Assembly: GCF_019392335.1 (NCBI RefSeq)
Contig: NZ_JAHXRQ010000030.1
Coordinates: 1 to 46,499, forward strand
Source: Mameliella sp. CS4
Lineage (GTDB): Bacteria; Pseudomonadota; Alphaproteobacteria; Rhodobacterales; Rhodobacteraceae
Length of the DNA: 46,499 nucleotides
Reading direction: 5' to 3'
The position numbers and the translations under genes were made by a program. This document shows, piece by piece, positions 35,730 to 44,268 of the stretch. The notes beneath the pieces were generated by a model. The model made no database searches and was not told the origin of the DNA. It worked only from the letters and a program-made list of their open reading frames with translations. Position 1 is the stretch's first letter. Each line of letters starts with the position of its first letter.

Positions 35730-35743
35730 GGGGGCTGGCCCCC
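35730..35743 (+). terminator. Rho-independent-like terminator after the GT4 gene
   Basis: GGGGG/CCCCC (35730-35734, 35739-35743) with a CTGG loop is followed by TCTTCTTTCC, only 6 nt after the stop at 35723. It is short but in the right place. Confidence 0.5.
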
Positions 35744-35884
35744 TCTTCTTTCCGACGCAGCCCCATGCGCGGCAGATCTCCGACCCGGAGAGCGTGGCAC
35801 AGTTGGCACATTGCATTCCGGCCCCGAACGGGGCGATACACCGCCCGAACCGCGCGCACCCCGGCCAACAAGAGCTCTGCCCCC

Positions 35885-37039
35885 GTGAAGATCGTCACGC
35901 TTTCGACCTATCCCGTCAGTTCTCCGTTCCACGGCGGCCAACGCCGGCTGGAGGCGATTTGCCGCGTGCTGCGCGGGGCGGGCCACGAGGTCCGGGCCAT
36001 GCCCTTCTTCTTTGGGCCGCATTACCCGCAGCATGACGCCGAGGAGGCGCTGACCGCGCTGCCGGTGGAGCTGCACGGCGAGCTGGCCCGGGCCGGGCTG
36101 CGCGAGGACCTGCACATGCATACCCTGCTGCGCCCGGGCCTGCCCGTCTTCGAGGCCGCGCGCCGCCGGCTGGCAGAGATCCGCCCCGAGGTGCTGCATG
36201 TCGAACAGCCCTGGCTGATGCCGCTGCTGGACGCCCTGACCGAGGGGCTGGAGCGGCGCCCCGCCGTCGTCTACGGCTCGCAGAACATCGAGAGCGTGCT
36301 GGCGCCCGCGCGCTACCGCGCCGAGACCGAGGCGATGGAGCGGCAGGCGGTGGCCCGCGCCGACCTGGTGCTGGCGGTCAGCGCCGCGGATGCCGCGGTG
36401 CTGGAGGGCTGGCGCGCGCCCGGACAGGACACCCCCGTCGTCGTGGCGCCCAACGGCTGCTGGCCGCCGGCGCTGGACAGATCCGTGCCGCGCCCGATCG
36501 CCGAGGACTACCTGATGCTGGCCGGCAGCGGCCATGGGCCCAATGCCGAGGGCTACTGGGACGTGATCGGCCGCATCCCCGGCTGCATCCCGCCCGACGC
36601 CCGCCTGGCCGTGGTCGGCGGGGTCGGCGATCTCTTGCGCGCGGATAGCCGCCACCGCCATTTTCGCCGCCTCAACGACCACCTGGTGCGCATCACCGGC
36701 CGGGTCGAAGAGGACACGCTGCAGGCGCTGCTGGCCCATGCGAAAGGCATCTGCCTGCCGATCAATTCCGGCGGCGGCACCAACCTCAAGACCGCCGAGG
36801 CGCTGCTGACGCTGAAGCCGGTGATCGCCATGCGCATGGCCTTTCGCGGCTTTGAAGAGGCCATGACCCTCGGCGGCGTCCATGTCGCCGCCGACGAGAC
36901 CGAGTTCCGCGCCCATGTGCGGGCGCTTTTCGCCGATACGCTGACCGGCAGCCGCAGCCCCCGGGACGTGGCACAGTACACATGGGAGGCGGTGCTGGAC
37001 GCGCTGCCCCCGGCCTATGCCCGCCTCGGCGCGGCCTGA
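35885..37039 (+). CDS. GT4-family glycosyltransferase
   Basis: A 384-aa protein; GTG 35885 is chosen because the protein then begins VKIVTLSTYPVSSPFHGGQR with the first GT-B strand and a G-G-Q loop, while the upstream frame is low-complexity. The middle has VLHVEQPWLMPLLDALTEGL and VYGSQNIESVLA. The donor half reads YLMLAGSGHGPNAEGYWDVI, VRITGRVEEDTLQALLAHAK, then LPINSGGGTNLKTAEALLTL in place of the E..G...E signature. The likely function is sugar transfer in the same polysaccharide pathway. It is 16 nt upstream of the next sulfotransferase, so the pair is co-transcribed. Confidence 0.87.
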   Translation: MKIVTLSTYPVSSPFHGGQRRLEAICRVLRGAGHEVRAMPFFFGPHYPQHDAEEALTALPVELHGELARAGLREDLHMHTLLRPGLPVFEAARRRLAEIRPEVLHVEQPWLMPLLDALTEGLERRPAVVYGSQNIESVLAPARYRAETEAMERQAVARADLVLAVSAADAAVLEGWRAPGQDTPVVVAPNGCWPPALDRSVPRPIAEDYLMLAGSGHGPNAEGYWDVIGRIPGCIPPDARLAVVGGVGDLLRADSRHRHFRRLNDHLVRITGRVEEDTLQALLAHAKGICLPINSGGGTNLKTAEALLTLKPVIAMRMAFRGFEEAMTLGGVHVAADETEFRAHVRALFADTLTGSRSPRDVAQYTWEAVLDALPPAYARLGAA

Positions 37040-37055
37040 CCCCAGGAGAGACCGC

Positions 37056-38024
37056 ATGGATCGCACAGACCCGGATCCCAAGGCCCCCGTCGACGCCGAC
37101 CTGATCGAGGCCACCTACCGGTTCTACCTCGGCCGCAGCCCGCACCCGGAAACGGCGCAGGCGCTGATCGACCGCCAGCTGCCGCTGCGGCGGCTGGAAA
37201 ACAACATGGTGAACTCGCGCGAGTACTGGAAGAAGGGGCCGGTGCTGGCGACCCATCGGCGCGGGCGCTGGGACGGGTCGATCCTGGTGGTGGACGCGGC
37301 GCGGATCCTGTTCTGCCCGATCGCCAAGGTCGCCAATACCTCGGTCAAGGACTGGGCGCTGCGGCTGTCGGGACATACGGTGGACAAGCCGGTGCACACG
37401 CTGCTGGACAGCGGCAAGGTGCGGCTGCAGGCGCGCTATCGGTCCGAACGGGAGGTCGACCGGATCATGCGCGATCCCGACTGGGCGCGGGTGGCCTTGC
37501 TGCGCGATCCGGTCGACCGGCTGATCAGCTGCTACTGGGACAAGTTCGTGCGCAACCGCCGGGTGCCATCGGTGTTGCATCACACCACGCCGGTCTACCG
37601 CTTCCTGCTGGGCTGCGAGGAGATCACCGAAGAGCAGGTCGAGGCGGGGATCACCTTTCGCCAGTTCTGCCATTACATCAACCTCGCCCCGCGCGAGGAG
37701 ATGGACCCGCACTGGGCGCCGCAGTCGCGCTACCTGGAAACCTGCCGCTGGGACCACCTGTTCCGGATCGAGGACATCGACGCCTTTGAACGTTTCGTGC
37801 TGGACCGCTGCGGGCAGGACCTGCAGGGGGAACGGCTGGGGATGCAGAACGTGGCCCCGCGCCACGAGGGCACGGTGGACGAGGCGCTGGCCGATGTGCC
37901 CCCGGCCAGGCTGGACAGGTTCAAGAACCTGCCCAATGCGGTCATGCTGACGCCCGACATCGAGGATTTCATCCGCGACTACTTTGCCCTGGACTATGTT
38001 CTGCGGGACCGCTGCGCGCGCTGA
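37056..38024 (+). CDS. Sulfotransferase family 2-like (carbohydrate sulfotransferase)
   Basis: A 322-aa protein; ATG 37056 follows AGGAGAG by 5 nt. The PAPS loop ILFCPIAKVANTSVKDWALR and the 3'-phosphate motif WARVALLRDPVDRLISCYWD match the Sulfotransfer_2 group, which in animals sulfates chondroitin and related glycans. The N-terminal ~60 residues (LIEATYRFYLGRSPHPETAQ) recall the Y..YLGR.P....L motif of DUF4214 modules. It is paired with the upstream GT4 gene, so it probably adds sulfate to the sugar chain that gene builds. A candidate promoter of the lasso operon begins 21 nt past its stop. Confidence 0.88.
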   Translation: MDRTDPDPKAPVDADLIEATYRFYLGRSPHPETAQALIDRQLPLRRLENNMVNSREYWKKGPVLATHRRGRWDGSILVVDAARILFCPIAKVANTSVKDWALRLSGHTVDKPVHTLLDSGKVRLQARYRSEREVDRIMRDPDWARVALLRDPVDRLISCYWDKFVRNRRVPSVLHHTTPVYRFLLGCEEITEEQVEAGITFRQFCHYINLAPREEMDPHWAPQSRYLETCRWDHLFRIEDIDAFERFVLDRCGQDLQGERLGMQNVAPRHEGTVDEALADVPPARLDRFKNLPNAVMLTPDIEDFIRDYFALDYVLRDRCAR

Positions 38025-38044
38025 AAAGGGCCGCGATTTGACGC

Positions 38045-38072
38045 TTGTCGCCTGCGGTCGGCCCGATATAGA
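38045..38072 (+). promoter_or_regulatory. Candidate promoter of the lasso operon
   Basis: TTGTCG (38045-38050), a 16-nt spacer, then TATAGA (38067-38072). Each box matches the sigma70 consensus at four of six positions. It lies just after the previous gene and about 220 nt before the first lasso gene, leaving a long leader. Evidence is by eye only. Confidence 0.35.
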
Positions 38073-38116
38073 CAGAATGGTGCCGATTTACCCCAGTTTC
38101 ATTCAGGATTGCGACC

Positions 38117-38230
38117 ATGACCGGCCTTGAGCCCCCAGAGAACGCGCTGCCCGGCAGTCCCTGCGGGTCTGGTCCGGTCCGGAGCGCAATCGGGAACATG
38201 TACTGCGGGCACCGCCGGGCAGACGGCTGA
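38117..38230 (+). other. Small open frame in the leader of the lasso operon
   Basis: A 37-codon frame beginning MTGLEPPENALPG, with AGGA about 7 nt upstream. Its stop codon TGA is the loop of a hairpin AGACGGC/GCCGTCT (38221-38237). It has no lasso-leader features. It could be a regulatory leader peptide or chance. The 268-bp gap 38025-38292 otherwise holds only the candidate promoter. Confidence 0.25.
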
Positions 38231-38292
38231 GCCGTCTTGCCGGACAAGGCCGCCCGGAGCGGACGCCGCAAGGCGGTTGAAAGGGGAGCGTC

Positions 38293-39468
38293 ATGGGGCC
38301 TTCGGAGAATTCCGTGACACCGGACCGGACCGATGCATGGCTTTCCGCCTGCCTGCGCCGCGCCCCCGGGGGCGACTGGCCAGGGCCGGACGCGGAACAC
38401 CCTGACGCATTGGTCGCGCGGATGACCTATCACGGCATCACCGGCACCCTCGCCGACGATCCTCTCCTGATGGAGACCCTGCCAGCGGAGATCGCCGGGC
38501 GCATGCAATCCGTGGCGCGGGGGCACGCCTTTCAGGAACTGGCGCACAGGCGCCTCCTGACCCGGCTGGCGCCGGACTTCGCCGCGCGGGGGATCGCGCC
38601 GCTGATCCTGAAGGGCACGGCGCTGGCCTATTCGGTCTATGACACCCCCGTCCTCCGGCCCCGGGGCGACACCGACATGCTGGTCGCCGAGGCGGATTTC
38701 GAACCGGCCCGGAAAATCCTGGAGGCACAGGGGTTCTCGCTGGCCTTCGAGCCCGGCGGGCATATCGTATCGTCGCAATGTTCCTACGAAATGCGCGACG
38801 CGCACGGATTGTACCACGTCATCGACCTGCACCGGCGCACGAACAACCATGCAGCACTGGCCGCCCTGTTCACCTATGCCGAGCTGCGGGCGCGGGCCGA
38901 ACCGCTGGGCGGGCTGCACCCCGGGTTTCTGCGTCCCGGCCACGTCGATGCGATGCTGTTCGCCTGTTGCCACCGTTTCATGCATATTTCCAAACCGATC
39001 ATGGTGGCGGGTGCCGCGCACCTGAGCGAAAACCGCCTGATCTGGCTGCTGGACATGGTCCGGCTCGCCGGGGAATTCACCGCGAGGGACTGGGATCGTT
39101 TCCTGAGGCGGGCCCGCGACAAGGGGCTCTTGCGGATCTGTCACGGCTCGCTTGTCGCCGCCCGGGACTGGGCGGGCCTCGATCTGCCGGATGCGGTGCT
39201 GGGGGCGCTCGAGGCGGCGCCGCAGGACGAGGGCCCGGTCCGCTTTCTCAGGGCCGGACGCGGCGGCCGGCTGCTGGCCGACCTGGCGGCCACCCCCGGG
39301 ATGGGGCAAAAGATCGGCTTTCTGCGGGAAACCGCCTTTCCCCCCGCCGCCTACATGCGCGCGGCCTTTGGCCGGGCCGGGTGTCGTGAAACGCTGCCCA
39401 GGCTCTACCTGCGGCGGGCGATGCAAGGCCTCGGAGCGCTGTTCCGCAAGGGAGGGACCCACCTGTGA
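38293..39468 (+). CDS. Nucleotidyltransferase of the lasso-peptide operon
   Basis: A 391-aa protein with GGGGAG 5-6 nt before ATG 38293. It has the NTP_transf_5 pattern: LILKGTALAYSVYDTPVLRP, RGDTDMLVAEADFEPARKIL (DTD as the metal-binding acidic pair), then VIDLHRRTNNH. This family accompanies HPr-kinase-like genes in lasso clusters such as those of paeninodin and pseudomycoidin, where it further modifies the phosphorylated peptide. It opens this operon, and its stop overlaps the ABC exporter GTG by 4 nt. The exact reaction here is not known. Confidence 0.85.
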   Translation: MGPSENSVTPDRTDAWLSACLRRAPGGDWPGPDAEHPDALVARMTYHGITGTLADDPLLMETLPAEIAGRMQSVARGHAFQELAHRRLLTRLAPDFAARGIAPLILKGTALAYSVYDTPVLRPRGDTDMLVAEADFEPARKILEAQGFSLAFEPGGHIVSSQCSYEMRDAHGLYHVIDLHRRTNNHAALAALFTYAELRARAEPLGGLHPGFLRPGHVDAMLFACCHRFMHISKPIMVAGAAHLSENRLIWLLDMVRLAGEFTARDWDRFLRRARDKGLLRICHGSLVAARDWAGLDLPDAVLGALEAAPQDEGPVRFLRAGRGGRLLADLAATPGMGQKIGFLRETAFPPAAYMRAAFGRAGCRETLPRLYLRRAMQGLGALFRKGGTHL

Positions 39469-41135
39469 AGCTGACACGGGTCCTGCGGTTCGGGGTGCCC
39501 TACCGGGGCAGGCTGGCGCTGGCGCTGACCTTCCAGATGGTCGAAACCGGGGCCGCGCTGACCATCCCCTGGGTCGGCGGCAGGCTGGCCGGCGGGCTGA
39601 TCGACAGCGCCGATGTCAGCATCGCCACCGTCGCCCTGGCCCTGATCGGGCTGATCGCCCTGCGCACGGCACTGGGGATCGCCAGCGGGCTGGCGCTGCT
39701 GACCACGGCGCAGCGCATCCTGGCCGACATGCGCACCCGCCTCTATGACCATTTCCAGAGCCTGCCGGTCCGGTATTTCCACACCCGGCGGCCCGGCGAC
39801 CAGATCTCGGTGCTGACCCGGGACGTGGACACCATTGCCGATTACCTGACCGGCGACCTCGTCGCGCTCTTGCCGACGGTGCTGACGCTGATCGGCGCGC
39901 TGGTCCTGATGCTGCGCCTCGACCCCGCGCTGGCCTTGCCGCTGGCGCTGGCCGTGCCGGTCTTTGTCCTGGCCGCCAAGCTGGCCTACCGCAGCGTCCG
40001 CCCGCTGTCGCAGGACCTGCGCGACACCTATGGCGCGGCGATCTCGCTGGCCGAGGAAAACCTTGCCATCCTGCCCGCGATCAAGAGCTTCTCCCGGGAG
40101 GACGGCGAAGCGTCCCGCTACGCCCGGCTGGTGCACCGCCAGAGGGATCTGGGGATCCGGGTCGGCCGCCTGCAGGTGGCGACCGGACCGCTGCTGCGCT
40201 TCGTTGCGGCGGCGGCGGTGATCCTGGTGCTGTGGCTGTCCGGTGCGCGGGTGCGCTCGGGCGAACTGCCGATCGGCGAACTGGTCAGCCTGCTGCTTTA
40301 TGCCGGAATGCTGACGCAGCCGATCTCGGGCCTGGCCAGCCTCTGGGGCCGGACAGAGGCGGTGCGCGGATCGCTGCAGCGGTTCGAGGATGTCCTGGAC
40401 GAGCCGGGCGAAGACATGATCACGGGCCTGCGCCCCGAGAGCGTGGCCGGCGAGATCCGTTTCGAGGATGTGTCTTTTTCCCATAGCGGGCGGCGCGGCA
40501 CACTGGACGGGGTGAGCCTGACGGTTCCGGCGGGCCGCGTGCTGGCCCTGACCGGCGAGAACGGCGCCGGCAAGAGCACGCTGGTCGACCTGATCCTGCG
40601 CTTTCAGGACCCCGACAGCGGCCGGGTGCTGTTGGACGGGACCGACATCCGGGACCTGAACCTGGCGACGCTGCGCGGCTTCATCGGGGTGGTGCCGCAG
40701 CAGGTGCTGCTGTTCGACGGCACCCTGCGCGACAACATCCTTTTCGGACGGCCGGACGTATCCGAGGCCGCGCTGCACCGGGCGGTCGACCTGGCCCACG
40801 CGGATGATTTCACCCGCGCGCTGCCCGATGGGCTCGACACCACCATCGGCTCACGCGGGGTGCGCCTGTCGGGCGGCCAGCGCCAGCGGGTCGCGCTTGC
40901 GCGCGCTCTGGTCAAGGACCCCCCGATCCTGATCCTCGACGAGCCCACCGCCATGTTCGATCCCGAGGGCGAGGCGGCCTTCGTGGAGTCGGCGCGCGAG
41001 GCGCTGGCCGGGCGGACGGTGATCCTGATCACCCATCGCCCCGCGAGCCTGGCGCTGGCGCAGACCACCGTTCGGCTGGCGGAAGGCCGGGTCGTGCCCA
41101 TCGCCGACGACCGGGCCGGGCAGGGACCGGCATGA
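39465..41135 (+). CDS. ABC exporter (lasso peptide transporter, D protein)
   Basis: A 556-aa half-transporter beginning at GTG 39465 inside the overlap GTGA with the previous stop. The first ~320 residues hold about six membrane helices of a type I exporter, with no N-terminal C39 peptidase. The ATPase part has Walker A LTGENGAGKSTLVDLI, signature LSGGQRQRVALARAL and Walker B PPILILDEPTAMFD, with the H-loop in ILITHRPASL. It should pump the mature peptide out and give self-immunity, as D proteins of lasso operons do. It overlaps the cyclase gene by ATGA. Confidence 0.92.
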   Translation: MKLTRVLRFGVPYRGRLALALTFQMVETGAALTIPWVGGRLAGGLIDSADVSIATVALALIGLIALRTALGIASGLALLTTAQRILADMRTRLYDHFQSLPVRYFHTRRPGDQISVLTRDVDTIADYLTGDLVALLPTVLTLIGALVLMLRLDPALALPLALAVPVFVLAAKLAYRSVRPLSQDLRDTYGAAISLAEENLAILPAIKSFSREDGEASRYARLVHRQRDLGIRVGRLQVATGPLLRFVAAAAVILVLWLSGARVRSGELPIGELVSLLLYAGMLTQPISGLASLWGRTEAVRGSLQRFEDVLDEPGEDMITGLRPESVAGEIRFEDVSFSHSGRRGTLDGVSLTVPAGRVLALTGENGAGKSTLVDLILRFQDPDSGRVLLDGTDIRDLNLATLRGFIGVVPQQVLLFDGTLRDNILFGRPDVSEAALHRAVDLAHADDFTRALPDGLDTTIGSRGVRLSGGQRQRVALARALVKDPPILILDEPTAMFDPEGEAAFVESAREALAGRTVILITHRPASLALAQTTVRLAEGRVVPIADDRAGQGPA

Positions 41136-43003
41136 GCGGGATTTGCGGCCTGTGGGATCTGGCGGGCGCGGCGCTGCCGCCCGATCCGCTGGCGCCGGTC
41201 CTGGCGCGGATGCGCCGTCGGGGACCCGACGGCACACAGACCTGGCAGGACGGGCCGGTGGCGCTTGGCCATGCAAGCCTCGTCACCACGCCCGAGGCCG
41301 CCCTGGAACGCCTGCCGCTGAGCCACCCCGGCAGCGGCTGCACGATCACCACCGATGCGCGGATCGACAACCGGGAGGCGCTGCTGACGGCGCTGGGGGC
41401 AGGGCAGGACATCGGCGACGGCGACCTGATCCTGCGCGCCTACCTGCGCTGGGGCGAGGATTGCGTCGATCACCTGCTGGGCGATTTCGCCTTTGCCATA
41501 TGGGACCCGCGGCGGCAGGTGCTGTTTTGTGCCCGCGATCACATGGGCGTGCGGCAGCTGATCTACACGCACCAACCCGGGCAGCTGTTCGCCTTTGCCA
41601 CCGACGCCCGGGCGCTGGTGACGCTGGAGGCGGTGCCAAAGCGGCTGAACGAGGCGCGGGTGCTGGATTTCCTAGATGGTGACCTCGAATCGATCGACGA
41701 CGAGATCACCCCCTTCGAGGGGATCCTGCGCCTGCCCGCCGCCCATTGCCTGACGGTCGGGGCGGGCGGCCTGCGGCTGCGGCGCTACTGGCGGCTGGAA
41801 CCGGGAGAGCGGCTCGATCTGCCGTCGGATGCCGCCTATGCCGAGGCCTTCACCGAGGTCTTCACCGAAGCTGTGCGCTGCCGCCTGCGCAGCCCGGAAA
41901 CCCCGGGGTCGATGCTGAGCGGGGGCATGGATTCAGGCGCGGTCGCCGCCGTTGCTGCGCCGTTGCTGTCGGCAGAGGGCCGCGGGCCGCTGCCCACCTT
42001 CTCGGGAACCGGGCCGGACCCGGCGCGGGTCGAAACCCGGCTGGCCGAACTGGCCTCGGGCCTGCCGGGACTTGCCCCCACCTTCGTGCGACATGACACC
42101 CTGGACGCGCTGCTGCCCGCGCTGCGCGCGCGGCTCGACGATCTTGACGATCCCTTCGACGGCCACATGACCATAATCGCCGCCATCTACAGGACAGCGG
42201 CGCAGGCGGGGGTGAAGGTCCTGCTTGACGGGTTGTCAGGCGACACGAGCTTTTCGGCGGGAAATGCCCTGGAGGCCGCCATCCGCGAGGCCCGGACCCG
42301 TGACATCCTGCGGTTCGCCCGCCACGAGGCGCTGGAGACGGGACGGCGGCGAACGTTCTGGAAGGTGCTGGCGCGGGCGGGCTGGGGCATCCTGGTTCCC
42401 GCCGGGATCCGCCAGCGGCGCCATGCCCGGCTGGTCCGGCGGGCGGACCTGCGGCGCGTCGCGCGGTGCCCGGCCGCCCCGGCCCTGATCCGGAAATACG
42501 ATCTCGCCCACCGTTGGGCGCGCTACCGGGCGCACAACTTTCCGCAGGGCCCCACGCCGGAGGCGGACCGCGCCCTAAGGATGACGGCCCCCTATGTCAC
42601 CGTCGCCCGGGAACGCTATGACCGGATCGCCGCGGCCGAGGGAATCGAGCCGCGCGACCCGTTCTGCGACATCCGTCTGCTGGCCTTCGTCCTGTCGCTG
42701 CCCGACAGCCAGTTGCTGCGCGACGGCTACCGGAAATACATCCTGCGCAGCGCGATGGCCGGGCGCCTGCCTGATTCCATCCGCTGGAACCGGATTCGCG
42801 ATCATCATGGGCTGGATTTCACCCGGGCGCTGTTCGCCGCATCTCCGGATCTGCAGCCCGGAGTCTTCGACTGCCAGAAAACTATGCAGCGCTTTGCGAG
42901 GCCGGGTCTGATCCCGACACCGGGCCGGGCCGGGCGCATGAGCGACCTTGATCTCTGGCGCGAAATGGTATTCTTAAGGAGCTATCTGAAGGCCGTGTCC
43001 TGA
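41132..43003 (+). CDS. Lasso peptide cyclase (asparagine synthetase-like, C protein)
   Basis: A 623-aa protein. It has the class II glutamine amidotransferase domain, but the usual MCGI start is MSGI here, so the nucleophile Cys2 is a Ser; this fits cyclases that no longer hydrolyse glutamine. GPDG and the strand LILRAYLRWGEDCVDHLLGD follow. The synthetase P-loop is SMLSGGMDSGAVAAVAA. The enzyme activates the ring-closing acidic side chain with ATP and forms the isopeptide bond to the core N-terminus. It overlaps the exporter gene by 4 nt and is followed by the precursor gene. Order and motifs match C proteins of known lasso operons. Confidence 0.93.
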   Translation: MSGICGLWDLAGAALPPDPLAPVLARMRRRGPDGTQTWQDGPVALGHASLVTTPEAALERLPLSHPGSGCTITTDARIDNREALLTALGAGQDIGDGDLILRAYLRWGEDCVDHLLGDFAFAIWDPRRQVLFCARDHMGVRQLIYTHQPGQLFAFATDARALVTLEAVPKRLNEARVLDFLDGDLESIDDEITPFEGILRLPAAHCLTVGAGGLRLRRYWRLEPGERLDLPSDAAYAEAFTEVFTEAVRCRLRSPETPGSMLSGGMDSGAVAAVAAPLLSAEGRGPLPTFSGTGPDPARVETRLAELASGLPGLAPTFVRHDTLDALLPALRARLDDLDDPFDGHMTIIAAIYRTAAQAGVKVLLDGLSGDTSFSAGNALEAAIREARTRDILRFARHEALETGRRRTFWKVLARAGWGILVPAGIRQRRHARLVRRADLRRVARCPAAPALIRKYDLAHRWARYRAHNFPQGPTPEADRALRMTAPYVTVARERYDRIAAAEGIEPRDPFCDIRLLAFVLSLPDSQLLRDGYRKYILRSAMAGRLPDSIRWNRIRDHHGLDFTRALFAASPDLQPGVFDCQKTMQRFARPGLIPTPGRAGRMSDLDLWREMVFLRSYLKAVS

Positions 43004-43086
43004 ATGGATTCTCGGGCATCGACCGGCACGCCAAGACCGGTGTGCATACGCAGCATCTTATTTGAACCTGAACGGGGGAAAAGATT

Positions 43087-43248
43087 ATGACCAATCTTCA
43101 CAAGACCGCACAGCAGACCGACACTGGCGCGCGCAAGGCCTATGCCGCACCGAAGCTGGAAATCTTCGGCGAAGTCTCCGCGCTGACGGCGAGCGGATCG
43201 ATCATCGGGAATGAGAACATGGGTTCAATGGCCGATGAAATGGGCTGA
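43087..43248 (+). CDS. Lasso peptide precursor (A protein)
   Basis: A 53-aa peptide, missed by length cut-offs, with a GGGGAAAAG ribosome site before ATG 43087. The leader contains the YxxPxL motif recognised by B1 (YAAPKLEIFGEVSALTA, residues 19-35), with the conserved Thr34 at the penultimate leader position, as in MccJ25-type precursors. That places cleavage before Ser36 and gives the 18-residue core SGSIIGNENMGSMADEMG. Ring closure would join Ser1 to Glu8. If cleavage were before Gly37 instead, a seven-residue ring (Gly1 to Glu7) would result. Clustered Met (10, 13, 17) and the lack of aromatic residues are unusual. Flanking genes include all needed enzymes. Confidence 0.9.
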   Translation: MTNLHKTAQQTDTGARKAYAAPKLEIFGEVSALTASGSIIGNENMGSMADEMG

Positions 43249-43272
43249 CGCGGTTCCGTTCCGCGAATAGCC
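43243..43272 (+). promoter_or_regulatory. Hairpin at the precursor/kinase junction
   Basis: CGCGG (43249-43253) pairs with CCGCG (43261-43265) over a 7-nt loop, and outside it GGCT (43243-43246) pairs with AGCC (43269-43272). The structure spans the precursor stop and abuts the kinase ATG at 43273, which has no clear ribosome site. It could lower translation of downstream genes or protect the precursor mRNA. Confidence 0.45.
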
Positions 43273-44268
43273 ATGATCGTTCACCAGGGGCTGCGCCGGG
43301 ACATCGTCGCGATGTCTGACGGCCTCTCTGCAGCGTCTCTAATTCTTGCGCGCTATGGCTGGACATTGTCCCTTTCACCGGGATCCGAGGCGGCGGACAG
43401 CGGCCCCGATTCCGTCTTGTGGAGGTGTTCGGCAGGCAATCTGATCGTTGCCTCTTCCCCCGGCTCTCCGGGCGGCCTGATCGTGGAGTTTCCCGATCTC
43501 GCCCGGGCAGAGGTGTCCCGATCGGACAGGAGAGTGCGCGTTTCTCCTCTTGTCCCCGGCCTGTCCCGGCATGACCTCGACCATTTCATCTCGGATATCC
43601 TTCTGCCGCGCCTGGTCGCCGAGGACGGACCCCTGGTTGTCCATGGGGCGCTGCTGTCCCGGGACACCGATGCGGTCTGCCTTGTCGGGGACTCCGGGCG
43701 CGGAAAGTCGACCCTTTCGGCGGCATTGCAAAAGGCCGGCTGGACCCTGCACGGCGACGATGCGCTGCACCTGCGGGCAGAAGGCGCGGAAATCGGCGCG
43801 CGGGCGACCTATCCCAGCCTGCGGCTGTTCTCCGATTCGCTTGACCACCTGTTTCCCGACCCGCCCGCCGACCTCTCGCCCGTTGCGGACTACCTCGACA
43901 AGTTCCGCCTCGCCCCGGACGATGTCGGTGGTCCGGCCGGGACACCCCGCCTGCGGGCGGTCCTGCTGCTGGAGGCCGGGGACGGGACGGATGCAATCGC
44001 GGCTCGGCCGGTGACCGCCGTGACGCTCTGCATGTCCTTGCTCCGGCAAAGCTTTTCGCTGAACCCGGCCGATCCGGTCGCAGCGCATGAACGTCTGACC
44101 GCGGCCAGTGCCGTCGCGGCGGCGGTGCCCGGCTTTGCCTTGTCTTATCCGCGGGAATTCGCCCGCCTGCCCGAGGTGGTCGATCTTGTCCGGTCCACCC
44201 TCGACCGGGTCGGGGCGGCCGCCAAACAGGAGATGGCAGCCCGATCGGTTCTGCCCGGAGATATATGA
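43273..44268 (+). CDS. HPr kinase-like lasso peptide kinase
   Basis: A 331-aa protein; ATG 43273 is used, with ATG 43312 as an alternative. The central P-loop is VCLVGDSGRGKSTLSAALQK, preceded by VVHGALLS and followed by GWTLHGDDALHL with the conserved Asp pair, as in HPr kinase-like enzymes (PadeK of paeninodin, PsmK of pseudomycoidin). Those phosphorylate a C-terminal Ser of the precursor. The present core ends in Gly, so the acceptor could be one of Ser1, Ser3 or Ser12. Its stop overlaps the methyltransferase start by ATGA. Confidence 0.87.
   Translation: MIVHQGLRRDIVAMSDGLSAASLILARYGWTLSLSPGSEAADSGPDSVLWRCSAGNLIVASSPGSPGGLIVEFPDLARAEVSRSDRRVRVSPLVPGLSRHDLDHFISDILLPRLVAEDGPLVVHGALLSRDTDAVCLVGDSGRGKSTLSAALQKAGWTLHGDDALHLRAEGAEIGARATYPSLRLFSDSLDHLFPDPPADLSPVADYLDKFRLAPDDVGGPAGTPRLRAVLLLEAGDGTDAIAARPVTAVTLCMSLLRQSFSLNPADPVAAHERLTAASAVAAAVPGFALSYPREFARLPEVVDLVRSTLDRVGAAAKQEMAARSVLPGDI

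Noticed and set aside
35794..35818. TGGCAC...TTGGCACATTGC resembling a sigma54 promoter
   Set aside because: The GG to GC distance does not fit the -24/-12 spacing in either alignment.
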